This document shows, one piece after another, positions 16,857 through 24,708 of a stretch of 64,000 nucleotides of DNA. Under the pieces are notes generated by a model. The model was not told where the DNA came from, did not search any database, and saw only the letters and a program-made list of their open reading frames with translations. The stretch comes from an uncultured Gemmatimonadales bacterium (GTDB lineage Bacteria > Gemmatimonadota > Gemmatimonadetes > JACCXV01 > JAHWKZ01). Every line of letters begins with the position of its first letter. Position 1 is the stretch's first letter. The DNA lies in contig CAMYLR010000003.1 of NCBI GenBank assembly GCA_947259315.1, positions 110,001-174,000 on the forward strand, read 5' to 3'. The position numbers and the translations under genes are program-made.

Positions 16857-17750
16857 ATGCGCGGGGGTTCATACCGGGATCAGTGGGTGCGTCTAGTTGC
16901 AAGCGCGAGTTTGGTGGTTTGCGCCGCGTGCGGCGATGCGGCCTCGGAATCGAATGGGGTTGATGCCCTTCCAGCGGTCGACGCCCGACCAACGGAGATC
17001 GCCACAACGGGGGACTCTTTGCCGGCCGCTTTGCTCGGAACGGCGTCTCCGCCAACGGGAGAAGCTGTGCGGTACTTCGCGCCCGACTCTCAAACCACCG
17101 GTTATCTCGCTGTGCCGACAGGAGACGGTCCGCATCCGGCCGTGATCCTGATCCACGAGTGGGACGGTTTGAACGATCGCGTGCGGCAAGTAGCGGATGC
17201 GCTCGCCGAAGAGGGGTACGTCGCGTTGGCGGCCGACCTCTATCGGTCTCGTACCGGTAGCAACCGTAACGAGAACATGGCGCTGGTGCGCGAGGCGCGT
17301 GGTGACATGGCGACGGTTATCGCGAACCTGGATGGTGCCCAGCGTTTCTTGCGCACGCGCCCCGATGTCACCGGTGGCGTCGCCACGATCGGCTGGTGTT
17401 TTGGTGGCGGTATCGCGCTCAGCTACGCGCTCGGGGGTGAGCACCACGAGGGCACGGCGATCTTCTACGGTCAGCTGCTCACGGACCCGGCGGAGCTGGC
17501 CCGCATCGACCACGAGATCTATGGCACGTTTGCCGAGATGGATAGCGGTATCCCGCCCGACGAAGTCGAGCGGTTTGTGGCGGCACTCCGCGAAGCCGGT
17601 GTTCCAAACGACGTTCACGTATACGATGCGGTCGATCACGGTTTTTGGCTGTGGGTCGATCGCGAGCCGGAGCGTCGCCACGCTCCGGCGGCCGATGCTT
17701 GGCGGCGGCTCCAAGCATACCTGTCCCGAACCCTTATGGTGAGCCCATGA
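16857..17750 (+). CDS. Dienelactone hydrolase family lipoprotein
   Basis: An alpha/beta hydrolase of the DLH family, 297 residues. The ATG at 16857 is preceded by AAAGGAGGT and opens MRGGSYRDQWVRLVASASL followed by VVCAAC, a lipoprotein-like signal, so the enzyme is probably exported and anchored. DLH features are ILIHEWDGLNDRVRQVADALA, the nucleophile elbow IGWCFGGG with Cys, AEMDSGIPPDEV with the Asp region, and YDAVDHGFW with the catalytic His. The substrate is not deducible. It overlaps the M20 peptidase start by 4 bases. Confidence 0.9.
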   Translation: MRGGSYRDQWVRLVASASLVVCAACGDAASESNGVDALPAVDARPTEIATTGDSLPAALLGTASPPTGEAVRYFAPDSQTTGYLAVPTGDGPHPAVILIHEWDGLNDRVRQVADALAEEGYVALAADLYRSRTGSNRNENMALVREARGDMATVIANLDGAQRFLRTRPDVTGGVATIGWCFGGGIALSYALGGEHHEGTAIFYGQLLTDPAELARIDHEIYGTFAEMDSGIPPDEVERFVAALREAGVPNDVHVYDAVDHGFWLWVDREPERRHAPAADAWRRLQAYLSRTLMVSP

Positions 17751-19120
17751 ACGCGGTAATCGATCACATCGAGTCACGGCGCGAAGCGCACGTCGAAGAC
17801 CTCAAGACGTTCATCGCGATCCCGAGCGTATCTACGAATCCTGAGCGTGCGGGTGACGTTGCACGGTGCGCGGATCACTGTCATGACTCGCTGCGGGATG
17901 TCGGATTCACGACCGTGGAGGTTGTGAAAACCGGTGGTCATCCGATCGTGTACGCCGAGTGGCTCGAAGCGGAAGGCGCCCCGACAGTGCTTTTTTACGG
18001 TCATTACGACGTTCAGCCGCCGGACCCGATAGAGCTGTGGACATCACCCCCGTTCGAGGCGACGGTGCGTGATGGAAAGATCTACGGCCGCGGATCGGTC
18101 GACGATAAGGGTCAGGTGCTCGCGCATTGGAAGGCGTGGGAGGCGCACTTCGCCGTTAACGGACGGCTGCCGTGTAACGTGAAAGTGCTGCTCGAGGGCG
18201 AAGAGGAGATCGGCTCCGAGAGTCTCGAGCCGTTCCTGGTCGAGCGTAAAACCGACCTGGCCGCCGATGTGATCCTGATCTCCGACAGCCCGATGTTCGC
18301 CCGCGGCGTGCCATCGCTCTGCTACGGATTGCGCGGGCTGTGCTACATGGAGCTGCACGTTCGGGGTGCCAACACCGACCTTCATTCTGGTTCCTTTGGC
18401 GGTGCGGTTGCGAACCCGGCGCAAGCGTTGGCCAAGATCCTGGCGTCGCTGAAAGATGAAGACGAGCGAATCACGATCGACGGGTTCTACGACCGTGTTC
18501 GACCGTTGACCGACGAAGAGCGCGACGAATTCGCCCGGCTCCCGTTCGACGAAGAGGAGTACAAGCGACAGCTCGATGTATCAGAATTGGTCGGCGAGGC
18601 GGGCTTCTCCACGTTGGAGCGTACCTGGGTTCGGCCGGCGCTGGACATCAATGGGATGATCTCCGGTTTTACCGGTGATGGTGCGAAAACGGTGCTGCCG
18701 GCCGAGGCGTCGGCGAAGGTCTCGATGCGGCTCGTTCCGGATCAGGATCCGGAGGAGATCGCGCGCCTCTTTGCGGCTCATGTCGAACGGGTCACACCGC
18801 CGGGCGTGAGCGTGAAGGTCGCCCCTCATCACGGCGCTAGAGCATACCTCGCGCCGCTCGATCACCCCGCCAATCAAGCCGCCAAACGCGCGCTAGCGGC
18901 AGCATTTGGTGCCGAGCCCGTGTTCACACGCGAGGGTGGCTCGATCCCGATTACCAACTCTTTTCAGAGCACGCTGGGGTTGACGTCGATTCTGATGGGA
19001 TTCGGCCTGCCCGATGAGAACGCCCACGCGCCAGACGAGAACCTGGACCTGGACAACTTCCATCGGGGGATCGCGGCCGCCGCGCATTTCTATCACGAGT
19101 ACGCGAGCGGAGTCGGTTAG
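17747..19120 (+). CDS. M20 family dipeptidase
   Basis: A di-zinc metallopeptidase of the M20 family (carnosinase/DapE-like dipeptidase group), 457 residues. It shows FYGHYDVQPPDPIELWTSPPFE with the first zinc His and Asp, GRGSVDDKGQVLAHWKAW, the catalytic/ligand Glu pair in LLEGEEEIGSESLEPF, and the late ligand region PDENAHAPDENLDLDNF. A dimerisation insert lies in between. It has no signal peptide, so it is probably cytoplasmic and processes imported peptides. The ATG overlaps the dienelactone hydrolase stop (ATGA), which rules out a longer upstream start. Confidence 0.94.
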   Translation: MNAVIDHIESRREAHVEDLKTFIAIPSVSTNPERAGDVARCADHCHDSLRDVGFTTVEVVKTGGHPIVYAEWLEAEGAPTVLFYGHYDVQPPDPIELWTSPPFEATVRDGKIYGRGSVDDKGQVLAHWKAWEAHFAVNGRLPCNVKVLLEGEEEIGSESLEPFLVERKTDLAADVILISDSPMFARGVPSLCYGLRGLCYMELHVRGANTDLHSGSFGGAVANPAQALAKILASLKDEDERITIDGFYDRVRPLTDEERDEFARLPFDEEEYKRQLDVSELVGEAGFSTLERTWVRPALDINGMISGFTGDGAKTVLPAEASAKVSMRLVPDQDPEEIARLFAAHVERVTPPGVSVKVAPHHGARAYLAPLDHPANQAAKRALAAAFGAEPVFTREGGSIPITNSFQSTLGLTSILMGFGLPDENAHAPDENLDLDNFHRGIAAAAHFYHEYASGVG

Positions 19121-19138
19121 TCTATTGCGTAGTGAGAG

Positions 19139-20038
19139 CTAAGGGATTCGGGCCCGGATCTCTCCGCCACCGAGTTTTCGGAAGGTGACATTGCAGTCGG
19201 ACACCTCGGGGTCGTCCTCGGCGCGTGCCTCGAAGGCCGAGCTTTGGCCCGGAAGGAGCGGGTTGAAGTCGATCGTCGCGCTGCCCGATGTGACCAGCGT
19301 TCCGTCCGCGGACCGGAAGCTCCCCACCACCTCGACGTCCTCCAACGGTTCGTTCGAGATGTTTCGCACCTCGCCGTTCACGCGTACGTAGCCGCCCTCT
19401 TTCGAGCATCTCCACGACACCATCTCGAGCTGGTAGGACTCGAGACCGCTGCTGATGCCTGTCGCCAACGGCCCTGGACTCGACGAGTGATCGTGGAAGA
19501 TGCCGAACGGACCGACCCGGATCGTAGGTGACGTCGAGTCGTTGATGAAGAGCGTCAGTGAGTCAGCCTGCGTGTCGACCTCAGGGGTGAAAACGTAGAC
19601 CCCAACGGCGGTAGTCCCGGAGTCGACCTTGAAACGTGGATTGCTGGGGATCACGACTCCGCTGTAGACGTTGCCGAGATTGTCCTCGAGGTGCGGCTGC
19701 CCATCGGCGGCCAAGAGCGCCGCGCTGTCCGCGCCGGAAAACCAAGTCGCATAGGTCATCGCGATTAGATCGGTCCGATAATTCAACACCTGAACGTGCC
19801 ACGCCGCATCATCAGCTCGTCCGAGCATGTCGACGGTATCCAAACGACCGCCCGCCATCTCCTGGTAGCGTTCCAGGTCCACGGCGAACGCGCTCTGCTC
19901 TTCCGCGCTGAGAGTGTCGGGCAGCTCGACCTCGGGGTCATCGACCGGGTTTGCCGGGTCGCCACGTTGGCAAGCGGTGAAACCAAGTCCGACTGCGATT
20001 AGCAGCGACATCGGTATCGACAGAAACGGAAATCGCAT
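19139..20038 (-). CDS. Hypothetical lipoprotein with FxLYD-like C-terminal domain
   Basis: A 299-residue exported protein. MRFPFLSIPMSLLIAVGLG leads to the lipobox FTAC, followed by an acidic linker. The middle (residues about 85-190) is beta-rich with no family I recognise. The last 100 residues (YVRVNGEVRNISNEPLEDVEVV, then LPGQSSAFEAR) resemble the FxLYD/DUF3426-type beta-sandwich found in many envelope proteins. It converges on the M20 peptidase and lies just downstream of the MDR dehydrogenase gene in the same direction. The function is unknown. Confidence 0.75.
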   Translation of the reverse strand: MRFPFLSIPMSLLIAVGLGFTACQRGDPANPVDDPEVELPDTLSAEEQSAFAVDLERYQEMAGGRLDTVDMLGRADDAAWHVQVLNYRTDLIAMTYATWFSGADSAALLAADGQPHLEDNLGNVYSGVVIPSNPRFKVDSGTTAVGVYVFTPEVDTQADSLTLFINDSTSPTIRVGPFGIFHDHSSSPGPLATGISSGLESYQLEMVSWRCSKEGGYVRVNGEVRNISNEPLEDVEVVGSFRSADGTLVTSGSATIDFNPLLPGQSSAFEARAEDDPEVSDCNVTFRKLGGGEIRARIP

Positions 20039-20052
20039 TCGTCCCTCCGCGC

Positions 20053-21093
20053 CTACGCGGTGGCTCCCGTGGTCAAGACGATTTTCCCGAACTGAGCTCC
20101 GCTCGCGAGGCGTTCCAGAGCCACTGGCGCGTCCTCGAGCGGGAAGGTGCGATCGATGATCGGCTGAATATCGCCACCGATGACGAGCTCCGAGATCGCC
20201 TCAAACTCGGCTCGATTGGCCATCGTCGAGCCGTGGATCGAGATCTGCTTCCAGTATACGCGGTTGATCGGCGTCACGGCATTGTTGCCGGTGGTCGCAC
20301 CGCAGGTGGCGATTCGCCCGCCGCGTCGGACGCTCTCGATCGAGTCACGCCACGTGGCTTCGCCGACGTTATCGATGACGAGATCTACACCGCGTTTCGA
20401 GGTGTGTTGCCGAATGGCCGTCGGGATGTCCTGTTGCGTGTAATCGAGGACGACGTCGGCGCCTAACTCGGTCGCTCGATCGAGCTTGGCCTGGCTTGAC
20501 GACGTCACATAGACGTAAGCGCCGACGTGCTTGGCGATCTGCAGCGCGGCGCCGGCGACGCCTCCCCCGATACCGTGGATCAACACGCTCTCCTCGGGCT
20601 TCAACCCGCCAGCCGACATGAGCAGCCGCCAGGCGGTTTCGTACGCCAGCGGAAAGGCAGCCGCCGTCTCCCACGCCAGACTGTCGGGCTTGAGATACGC
20701 GTTGACCGCAGGAACAATCGCAAACTCCCCAAACGTCCCCGGGACATGTTCGCCCAGCAATCCATACTGGACGCACAGCGACTCCTCGCCCTGTTGGCAG
20801 AACTCGCAACGCCCACAGAAGAGACCCGGTTGCAGGTACACCGGGTCGCCGATTGTGAACGATTCGACGCCGTCGCCAAGCGCATCGATCACGCCCGCTC
20901 CGTCGGCACCGAGTACATGCGGCATCGAGAGCTCGATGCCCGGGATACCACGCCGTACCCACAAGTCGAGGTGGTTGAGTGCTGCTGCGAAGATCTTGAC
21001 GCGAACCTGTCCGGGACCGGGCTCGCGTACTGGCAGCTCACCGACAGCTACGACTTCGGGCCCACCGTGGCCCTCGATGTAGACAGCCTGCAT
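20053..21093 (-). CDS. Zinc-binding MDR dehydrogenase / quinone oxidoreductase-like
   Basis: A medium-chain dehydrogenase/reductase of 346 residues. The GroES-like domain includes LNHLDLWVRRGIPG and VLGADGAGVIDALGDGV, and the structural zinc lobe CGRCEFCQQGEESLC is complete. The NAD(P)-binding domain shows VLIHGIGGGVAGAALQIAK, and later GRIATCGATTG. It probably reduces or oxidises an alcohol, aldehyde or quinone. The ATG start overlaps the DUF885 stop by one base (TGATG), which excludes the much longer open frame upstream. Confidence 0.92.
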   Translation of the reverse strand: MQAVYIEGHGGPEVVAVGELPVREPGPGQVRVKIFAAALNHLDLWVRRGIPGIELSMPHVLGADGAGVIDALGDGVESFTIGDPVYLQPGLFCGRCEFCQQGEESLCVQYGLLGEHVPGTFGEFAIVPAVNAYLKPDSLAWETAAAFPLAYETAWRLLMSAGGLKPEESVLIHGIGGGVAGAALQIAKHVGAYVYVTSSSQAKLDRATELGADVVLDYTQQDIPTAIRQHTSKRGVDLVIDNVGEATWRDSIESVRRGGRIATCGATTGNNAVTPINRVYWKQISIHGSTMANRAEFEAISELVIGGDIQPIIDRTFPLEDAPVALERLASGAQFGKIVLTTGATA

Positions 21094-22841
21094 CAGCGAA
21101 ACGGATGCCACTCCGGATCGTTCAGGATTCGCCGGCCGATCCATGGCACCGGTGGGGCGCCGCGGCTCATGAGCTCGTCGTGGAACGCTTTGAGATCGAA
21201 TGCTTCGCCGCGGGCTTCGGCAGCGGCCCGCGCGTCGTCTCGCAGGCGCAAGATCATCAGCTTGCCCAAGGTGTAGTTCAGGTACTCCGGGTCGTAGGTC
21301 CCGCGCAGTGCCTGCTGGCGTGCATTGACCGAGTCTTGATAGGCCACGGCTCGAAACATCTCTTCGGCCGTCTCGACCGACATGCCTTCGGTGTGGAGAC
21401 CGATCGACGCCAGGTAGCGGACGACCCTCAGCAGCGCGTCCTGTACGACTGCCAGCCCGAGCTTGGGCCCGCCACCAGCCAACCCTTGACGCCAGCTCAT
21501 CTCCTCGCCGTAGTGGGCCCACCCCTCGGTCGTGACGTACGCGGTCAGCAGCTGCTGGGCCCGGGTCGGAGCGCGGTTGATGTGATTGCGGTGGTGATAG
21601 TGGCCGGGATAGGCCTCGTGACCGCTCGTGTTCAAGATCGCCCAGTCGTTGTTGCGCGTGAGAAACTCTGCCTTTACCGCTTCCGACCATTCGCTTTCGA
21701 CCGGTTGAATGAAGTAGAACCCCGTGGTTGCCGCCGTCTCGAACGGACCGGGGATGAAGATGTACGCGAAGTTCGTGCGTCGAAATGGCGGGATCTCTCG
21801 AACCTCTACGTCACCCGGCAGCACCGTCCCGATCTGTGAGTCTGCTACAAATGTTCTCAGGTCGCCGATCACGTCGGCGGCGGTGCTGACGATCTTTTCC
21901 GCCGTGGGTTGGTCTTGACCGATGGCGTCAAACGCGGCGAGCACGACGGCGTCGCGGTCTGGGTTCTCGACGTCGCCGGTGATCTCGAGCGCCAGCTCGT
22001 AAGCGACGTTCTGCAATCGAGCGAGCTCTTCCTCGCCGACCGCCTTCAGCTCGTTGAGCGGCAGGTCGACCACGGAGAGTTGTTCGTTCATGCGTCGATA
22101 GCTCTCGGCGCCCATTGCGAACTCGCCGAAGGGAGGGGTGTCGAGTCGTGCTTCGAGCTCGCCGGCGTAGTCATCGAGCGCGCCTGCCGCTTGGCTCATC
22201 GCGCGCCGGAACCGTTGCTGGAGCTCCGGATCGTCAACCGTTGCTAGCGCGTCGACTAGGTCGTTCTCCAGGAAACGGGGCAGGCCACGATAGGTGATCA
22301 GCGCGGTCTCGAGAAAAGGACGCGGTGGGTTGTCGATGTTGGCACGCGCCGCTGCGACCAGGCCTGGGAATTGCTCGAGCCGCTCGACGATCGACACCAT
22401 GCGTGTCTCGAGCGGAGCGTAATCGAGCAATAAGAGCAACGAAAGATCCATCTGGCCGGAGTAGTAGCGTGGGTTCTGGCGCCACGAGGCAAGCTCATCC
22501 AGCCAGAATTGATCACGATCGATTTGCCGCAGCACGACGACGCGGTCGAGTTGCTGGTCCGGCGAGAGTTCCGTGAGCTCGTACGCGAGGATCTGCCTCT
22601 CGAACGCGTCGATGTCTGTCAAGTAGGCTTCAATCGCGTCTGCGCTTCGATCGCCAAGGCGGCCGTCGTACTCGTGCAGGCCAGCCGCCATCGCGGCGGT
22701 CGGGTAAAAGTCGAAGTAACGATCGAGAAAAGCGTCGACTACCGTGTCGAACGTGTCGCTGGAACGCTGCTGCGCGTGGACCGACGTCGTCACCAGCGCG
22801 AGCGTCGCCAGCGTCAATAGGATCGGGATTCCGGCTTTCAT
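21093..22841 (-). CDS. Exported DUF885 family protein (putative metallopeptidase)
   Basis: A 582-residue DUF885 protein with signal peptide MKAGIPILLTLATLALVTTSVHAQ. The family is related to zinc metallocarboxypeptidases; here the motif is HEAYPGHYHHRNH near residue 402, with a downstream acidic segment TEGWAHYGEEMSW that supplies the remaining ligand. Near the N-terminus DRYFDFYPTAAMAAGLHEYD is typical. The gene has an AGGAG site before its ATG. It forms a coupled pair with the MDR dehydrogenase and probably works on peptides in the periplasm. Confidence 0.9.
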   Translation of the reverse strand: MKAGIPILLTLATLALVTTSVHAQQRSSDTFDTVVDAFLDRYFDFYPTAAMAAGLHEYDGRLGDRSADAIEAYLTDIDAFERQILAYELTELSPDQQLDRVVVLRQIDRDQFWLDELASWRQNPRYYSGQMDLSLLLLLDYAPLETRMVSIVERLEQFPGLVAAARANIDNPPRPFLETALITYRGLPRFLENDLVDALATVDDPELQQRFRRAMSQAAGALDDYAGELEARLDTPPFGEFAMGAESYRRMNEQLSVVDLPLNELKAVGEEELARLQNVAYELALEITGDVENPDRDAVVLAAFDAIGQDQPTAEKIVSTAADVIGDLRTFVADSQIGTVLPGDVEVREIPPFRRTNFAYIFIPGPFETAATTGFYFIQPVESEWSEAVKAEFLTRNNDWAILNTSGHEAYPGHYHHRNHINRAPTRAQQLLTAYVTTEGWAHYGEEMSWRQGLAGGGPKLGLAVVQDALLRVVRYLASIGLHTEGMSVETAEEMFRAVAYQDSVNARQQALRGTYDPEYLNYTLGKLMILRLRDDARAAAEARGEAFDLKAFHDELMSRGAPPVPWIGRRILNDPEWHPFR

Positions 22842-22921
22842 GATTTTCTCCTAATCGACGTGCATTAGTGCTTGTAGCTCGCAGTCATACAACACTAGCA
22901 CCCGGCGCGTATATTGACCCG

Positions 22922-23326
22922 ATGATCAGCGAATCATGGGAAGACGACACCGCATTGACGTTTTGTGATCAGTGTGGTCACCTGCAGCCAGGTGTCCAGG
23001 CGGCGTGTGAACGATGTGGCGTCCCGCTCGACCGCAGCGTCTACGATCCGTTTGTCGCCATCCACCAGAACGCAGCCGTCGTCCGGCAGGCCGTCCATGG
23101 CCGCGCCAAACCGTCGAAGTTCGGTAAGTTCGCGCTGCTCACGCTGGGCGCGCTGTACCTCGTTTACTCGGCGATCTATCTCAAGACGCTGCTCGAAGAC
23201 TCCTTTTCGATCATCGCGTTGGCGCTGTTGTTACTGCATCTCGGGATCGGTGTGCTGATCTTCGCCGGCTTCCGGCGCATGGCCCGGCGTGACTCGTGGG
23301 CCGAGTACCGCCTCTACGACGATTAG
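22922..23326 (+). CDS. Small zinc-ribbon membrane protein
   Basis: A 134-residue protein with an N-terminal zinc ribbon (CDQCGHLQPGVQAACERCG, two CxxC knuckles) followed by two hydrophobic segments near residues 68-85 and 95-117. The short basic/polar tail RRMARRDSWAEYRLYDD ends the protein. I recognise no family beyond a zinc-ribbon domain. The ATG at 22922 follows the divergent DUF885 promoter region; an upstream in-frame start is less likely. The repeat element described separately begins 22 bases after its stop. Confidence 0.72.
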   Translation: MISESWEDDTALTFCDQCGHLQPGVQAACERCGVPLDRSVYDPFVAIHQNAAVVRQAVHGRAKPSKFGKFALLTLGALYLVYSAIYLKTLLEDSFSIIALALLLLHLGIGVLIFAGFRRMARRDSWAEYRLYDD

Positions 23327-23348
23327 GCAGTGGACACAAGTTGGGATG

Positions 23349-23463
23349 ACGCCGGTAGAGCTCCCGATTTCGGCGCGCGTCCACTCGCGGAGCCTCCTCG
23401 GCTCCACCTGTGGGGTCTCCACTCGTTCCTACGCAAGCGCCTCTTCGGGAGCTCTACCGGCGT
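23349..23463. repeat. Structured interspersed repeat, copy A
   Basis: Two perfectly complementary 19-base arms, 23349-23367 (ACGCCGGTAGAGCTCCCGA) and 23445-23463, enclose 77 bases. Read on the minus strand, 23443-23370 is a core that recurs on the plus strand at 43566-43638, with about 64 of 74 positions identical. The core can fold internally (G-U-GGAG with CTCCGC, GGCG with CGCC). The outer arms share no sequence with the second copy. The element lies between the zinc-ribbon gene and the NRDE gene. Confidence 0.85.
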
Positions 23464-23472
23464 AATACTCTT

Positions 23473-24219
23473 GTGTGCACGCTGATCGCCTATCACCGCG
23501 TTTTTGAAGACGCGCCTCTCGTCGTGGCGACGAACCGGGACGAGGCGTACGCGCGACCCGCATCGCCCCCAGCGTGGGGTGGTGATCGGCCTCGGATTCT
23601 GGCGCCGCGCGACGATGAGGCGGGTGGTACGTGGATGGGTGCCAACGCGGTGGGACTTTGGGTTGGGTTGACGAATGCCGAGGGCCATCCGGTCGAGGGC
23701 GATCGGTGCTCGCGAGGATTGTTGTGCCGCGAGTTGCTGAGTTGCGTCGACAGCCGCGAGGTCGTGGCACGGTTGGGTGGACTGGACGAGACCTACAACG
23801 CTTTCAACCTCTTCACTGCTGGCGAGGACGGGGCCCATCTGGTGGAGTATGCTGAGGGTCACGCGACTCCGCGACCCCTCGAGCCCGGGTGCTACATCGT
23901 GACCAACCGCGCGATCGACGACACCGCTTCGGAGCCCAAGGTGCAGCGCGCGGTTGAGCTGCTCGGTGCAGCCGATCTGTGGGATCTGGGACCCGGATCG
24001 CAAGCGCCGGAGTCGTTGATGTCAAAACTGGCCCTGATACTGGGTGACCACGGTCGCGGTGGAGACGACGCGTTGTGTCTGCATGGCGAGCGGTACGGGA
24101 CTCGGAGCGCGGCGGTGTGGCGAGTGGGCTCGCCCAGGGAGCCCACCGCGATCGAGCTCCACTACGCCGACGGGGCGCCCTGCTCGACCCCGTTCATGAG
24201 GGTTCAAACGGGCCTGTGA
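23473..24219 (+). CDS. NRDE family (TANGO2-like) protein
   Basis: A 248-residue protein with the family-defining start MCTLIAYHRVFEDAPLVVATNRDE, including the N-R-D-E tetrad that names the family, then GGTWMGANAVGLWVGLTN. In eukaryotes TANGO2 relatives are linked to lipid or haem handling; bacterial function is not established. The GTG at 23473 was chosen because the conserved Cys is residue 2 in this family and is the presumed N-terminal nucleophile. The start lies only 10 bases after repeat copy A, and no clear ribosome site is seen. Confidence 0.9.
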   Translation: MCTLIAYHRVFEDAPLVVATNRDEAYARPASPPAWGGDRPRILAPRDDEAGGTWMGANAVGLWVGLTNAEGHPVEGDRCSRGLLCRELLSCVDSREVVARLGGLDETYNAFNLFTAGEDGAHLVEYAEGHATPRPLEPGCYIVTNRAIDDTASEPKVQRAVELLGAADLWDLGPGSQAPESLMSKLALILGDHGRGGDDALCLHGERYGTRSAAVWRVGSPREPTAIELHYADGAPCSTPFMRVQTGL

Positions 24220-24234
24220 CGGGCTCCGGCCTCG

Positions 24235-24263
24235 TTGACGGTCAAAAAAGCGGCGGCTAACAT
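24235..24263 (+). promoter_or_regulatory. Predicted sigma-70 promoter of the gcvH operon
   Basis: TTGACG at 24235-24240 and TAACAT at 24258-24263 are separated by 17 bases. The predicted start point would give a leader of about 40 bases before gcvH, whose ATG follows an AGGAG site. I see no convincing glycine riboswitch in the 91-base gap. Confidence 0.55.
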
Positions 24264-24310
24264 TTCCCCACTCACGCCCTCCGCCTGGCGAAACTTCTCA
24301 GGAGAGCCCC

Positions 24311-24697
24311 ATGTCAAATATTCCCGACGACTTGCGCTATTCAGAAGATCACGAGTGGGTGGCGCTCGATAGTGAAAGTGGCGTGGCCACGATCGGCATC
24401 ACCGACTACGCCCAGGGAGAGCTGGGCGATGTCGTTTTTCTCGAGTTCCCGGAGATCGGCGCCAAGATCGCCAAGGGCGATTCGGCAGGCACAATCGAAG
24501 CGGTCAAGACGGTAGCCGATCTGTTTGCGCCGTTTGGCGGCGAGATCACCGAAGTCAACGTAGTGCTCGACGATCGTCCGGAGATAGTCAACACCGACCC
24601 GTACGGCGAGGGTTGGATGATCCGCATGCGAGTCGACGACCCATCCGTCGTCGACGGACTCCTTGATGCCGACGGGTATCAACAACACATCGGCTAG
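24311..24697 (+). CDS. gcvH: Glycine cleavage system H protein
   Basis: Lipoyl carrier protein of the glycine cleavage complex, 128 residues. It shuttles the aminomethyl group from the P protein to the T protein and is reduced by L protein. The lipoylation site is Lys66 in [44 protein letters not shown] precedes it and [13 protein letters not shown] follows, all canonical. The gcvP gene starts 11 bases downstream. A lipoate/octanoate transferase-like gene lies two genes further on, a plausible modifying enzyme for this protein. Confidence 0.97.
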   Translation: MSNIPDDLRYSEDHEWVALDSESGVATIGITDYAQGELGDVVFLEFPEIGAKIAKGDSAGTIEAVKTVADLFAPFGGEITEVNVVLDDRPEIVNTDPYGEGWMIRMRVDDPSVVDGLLDADGYQQHIG

Positions 24698-24708
24698 GCT
24701 CTCACCCA

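Noticed and set aside
20053..21690. Long 545-residue reading frame ending in the MDR dehydrogenase
   Set aside because: Its first 200 residues run antiparallel-frame through the well-supported DUF885 gene; the real enzyme starts at 21093 with a TGATG overlap.
24220..24310. Possible glycine riboswitch before gcvH (CTCAGGAGAG segment)
   Set aside because: The gap after the NRDE gene is only 91 bases and also contains the promoter match, leaving about 40 bases of leader, too short for a glycine aptamer; the conserved helices are absent.
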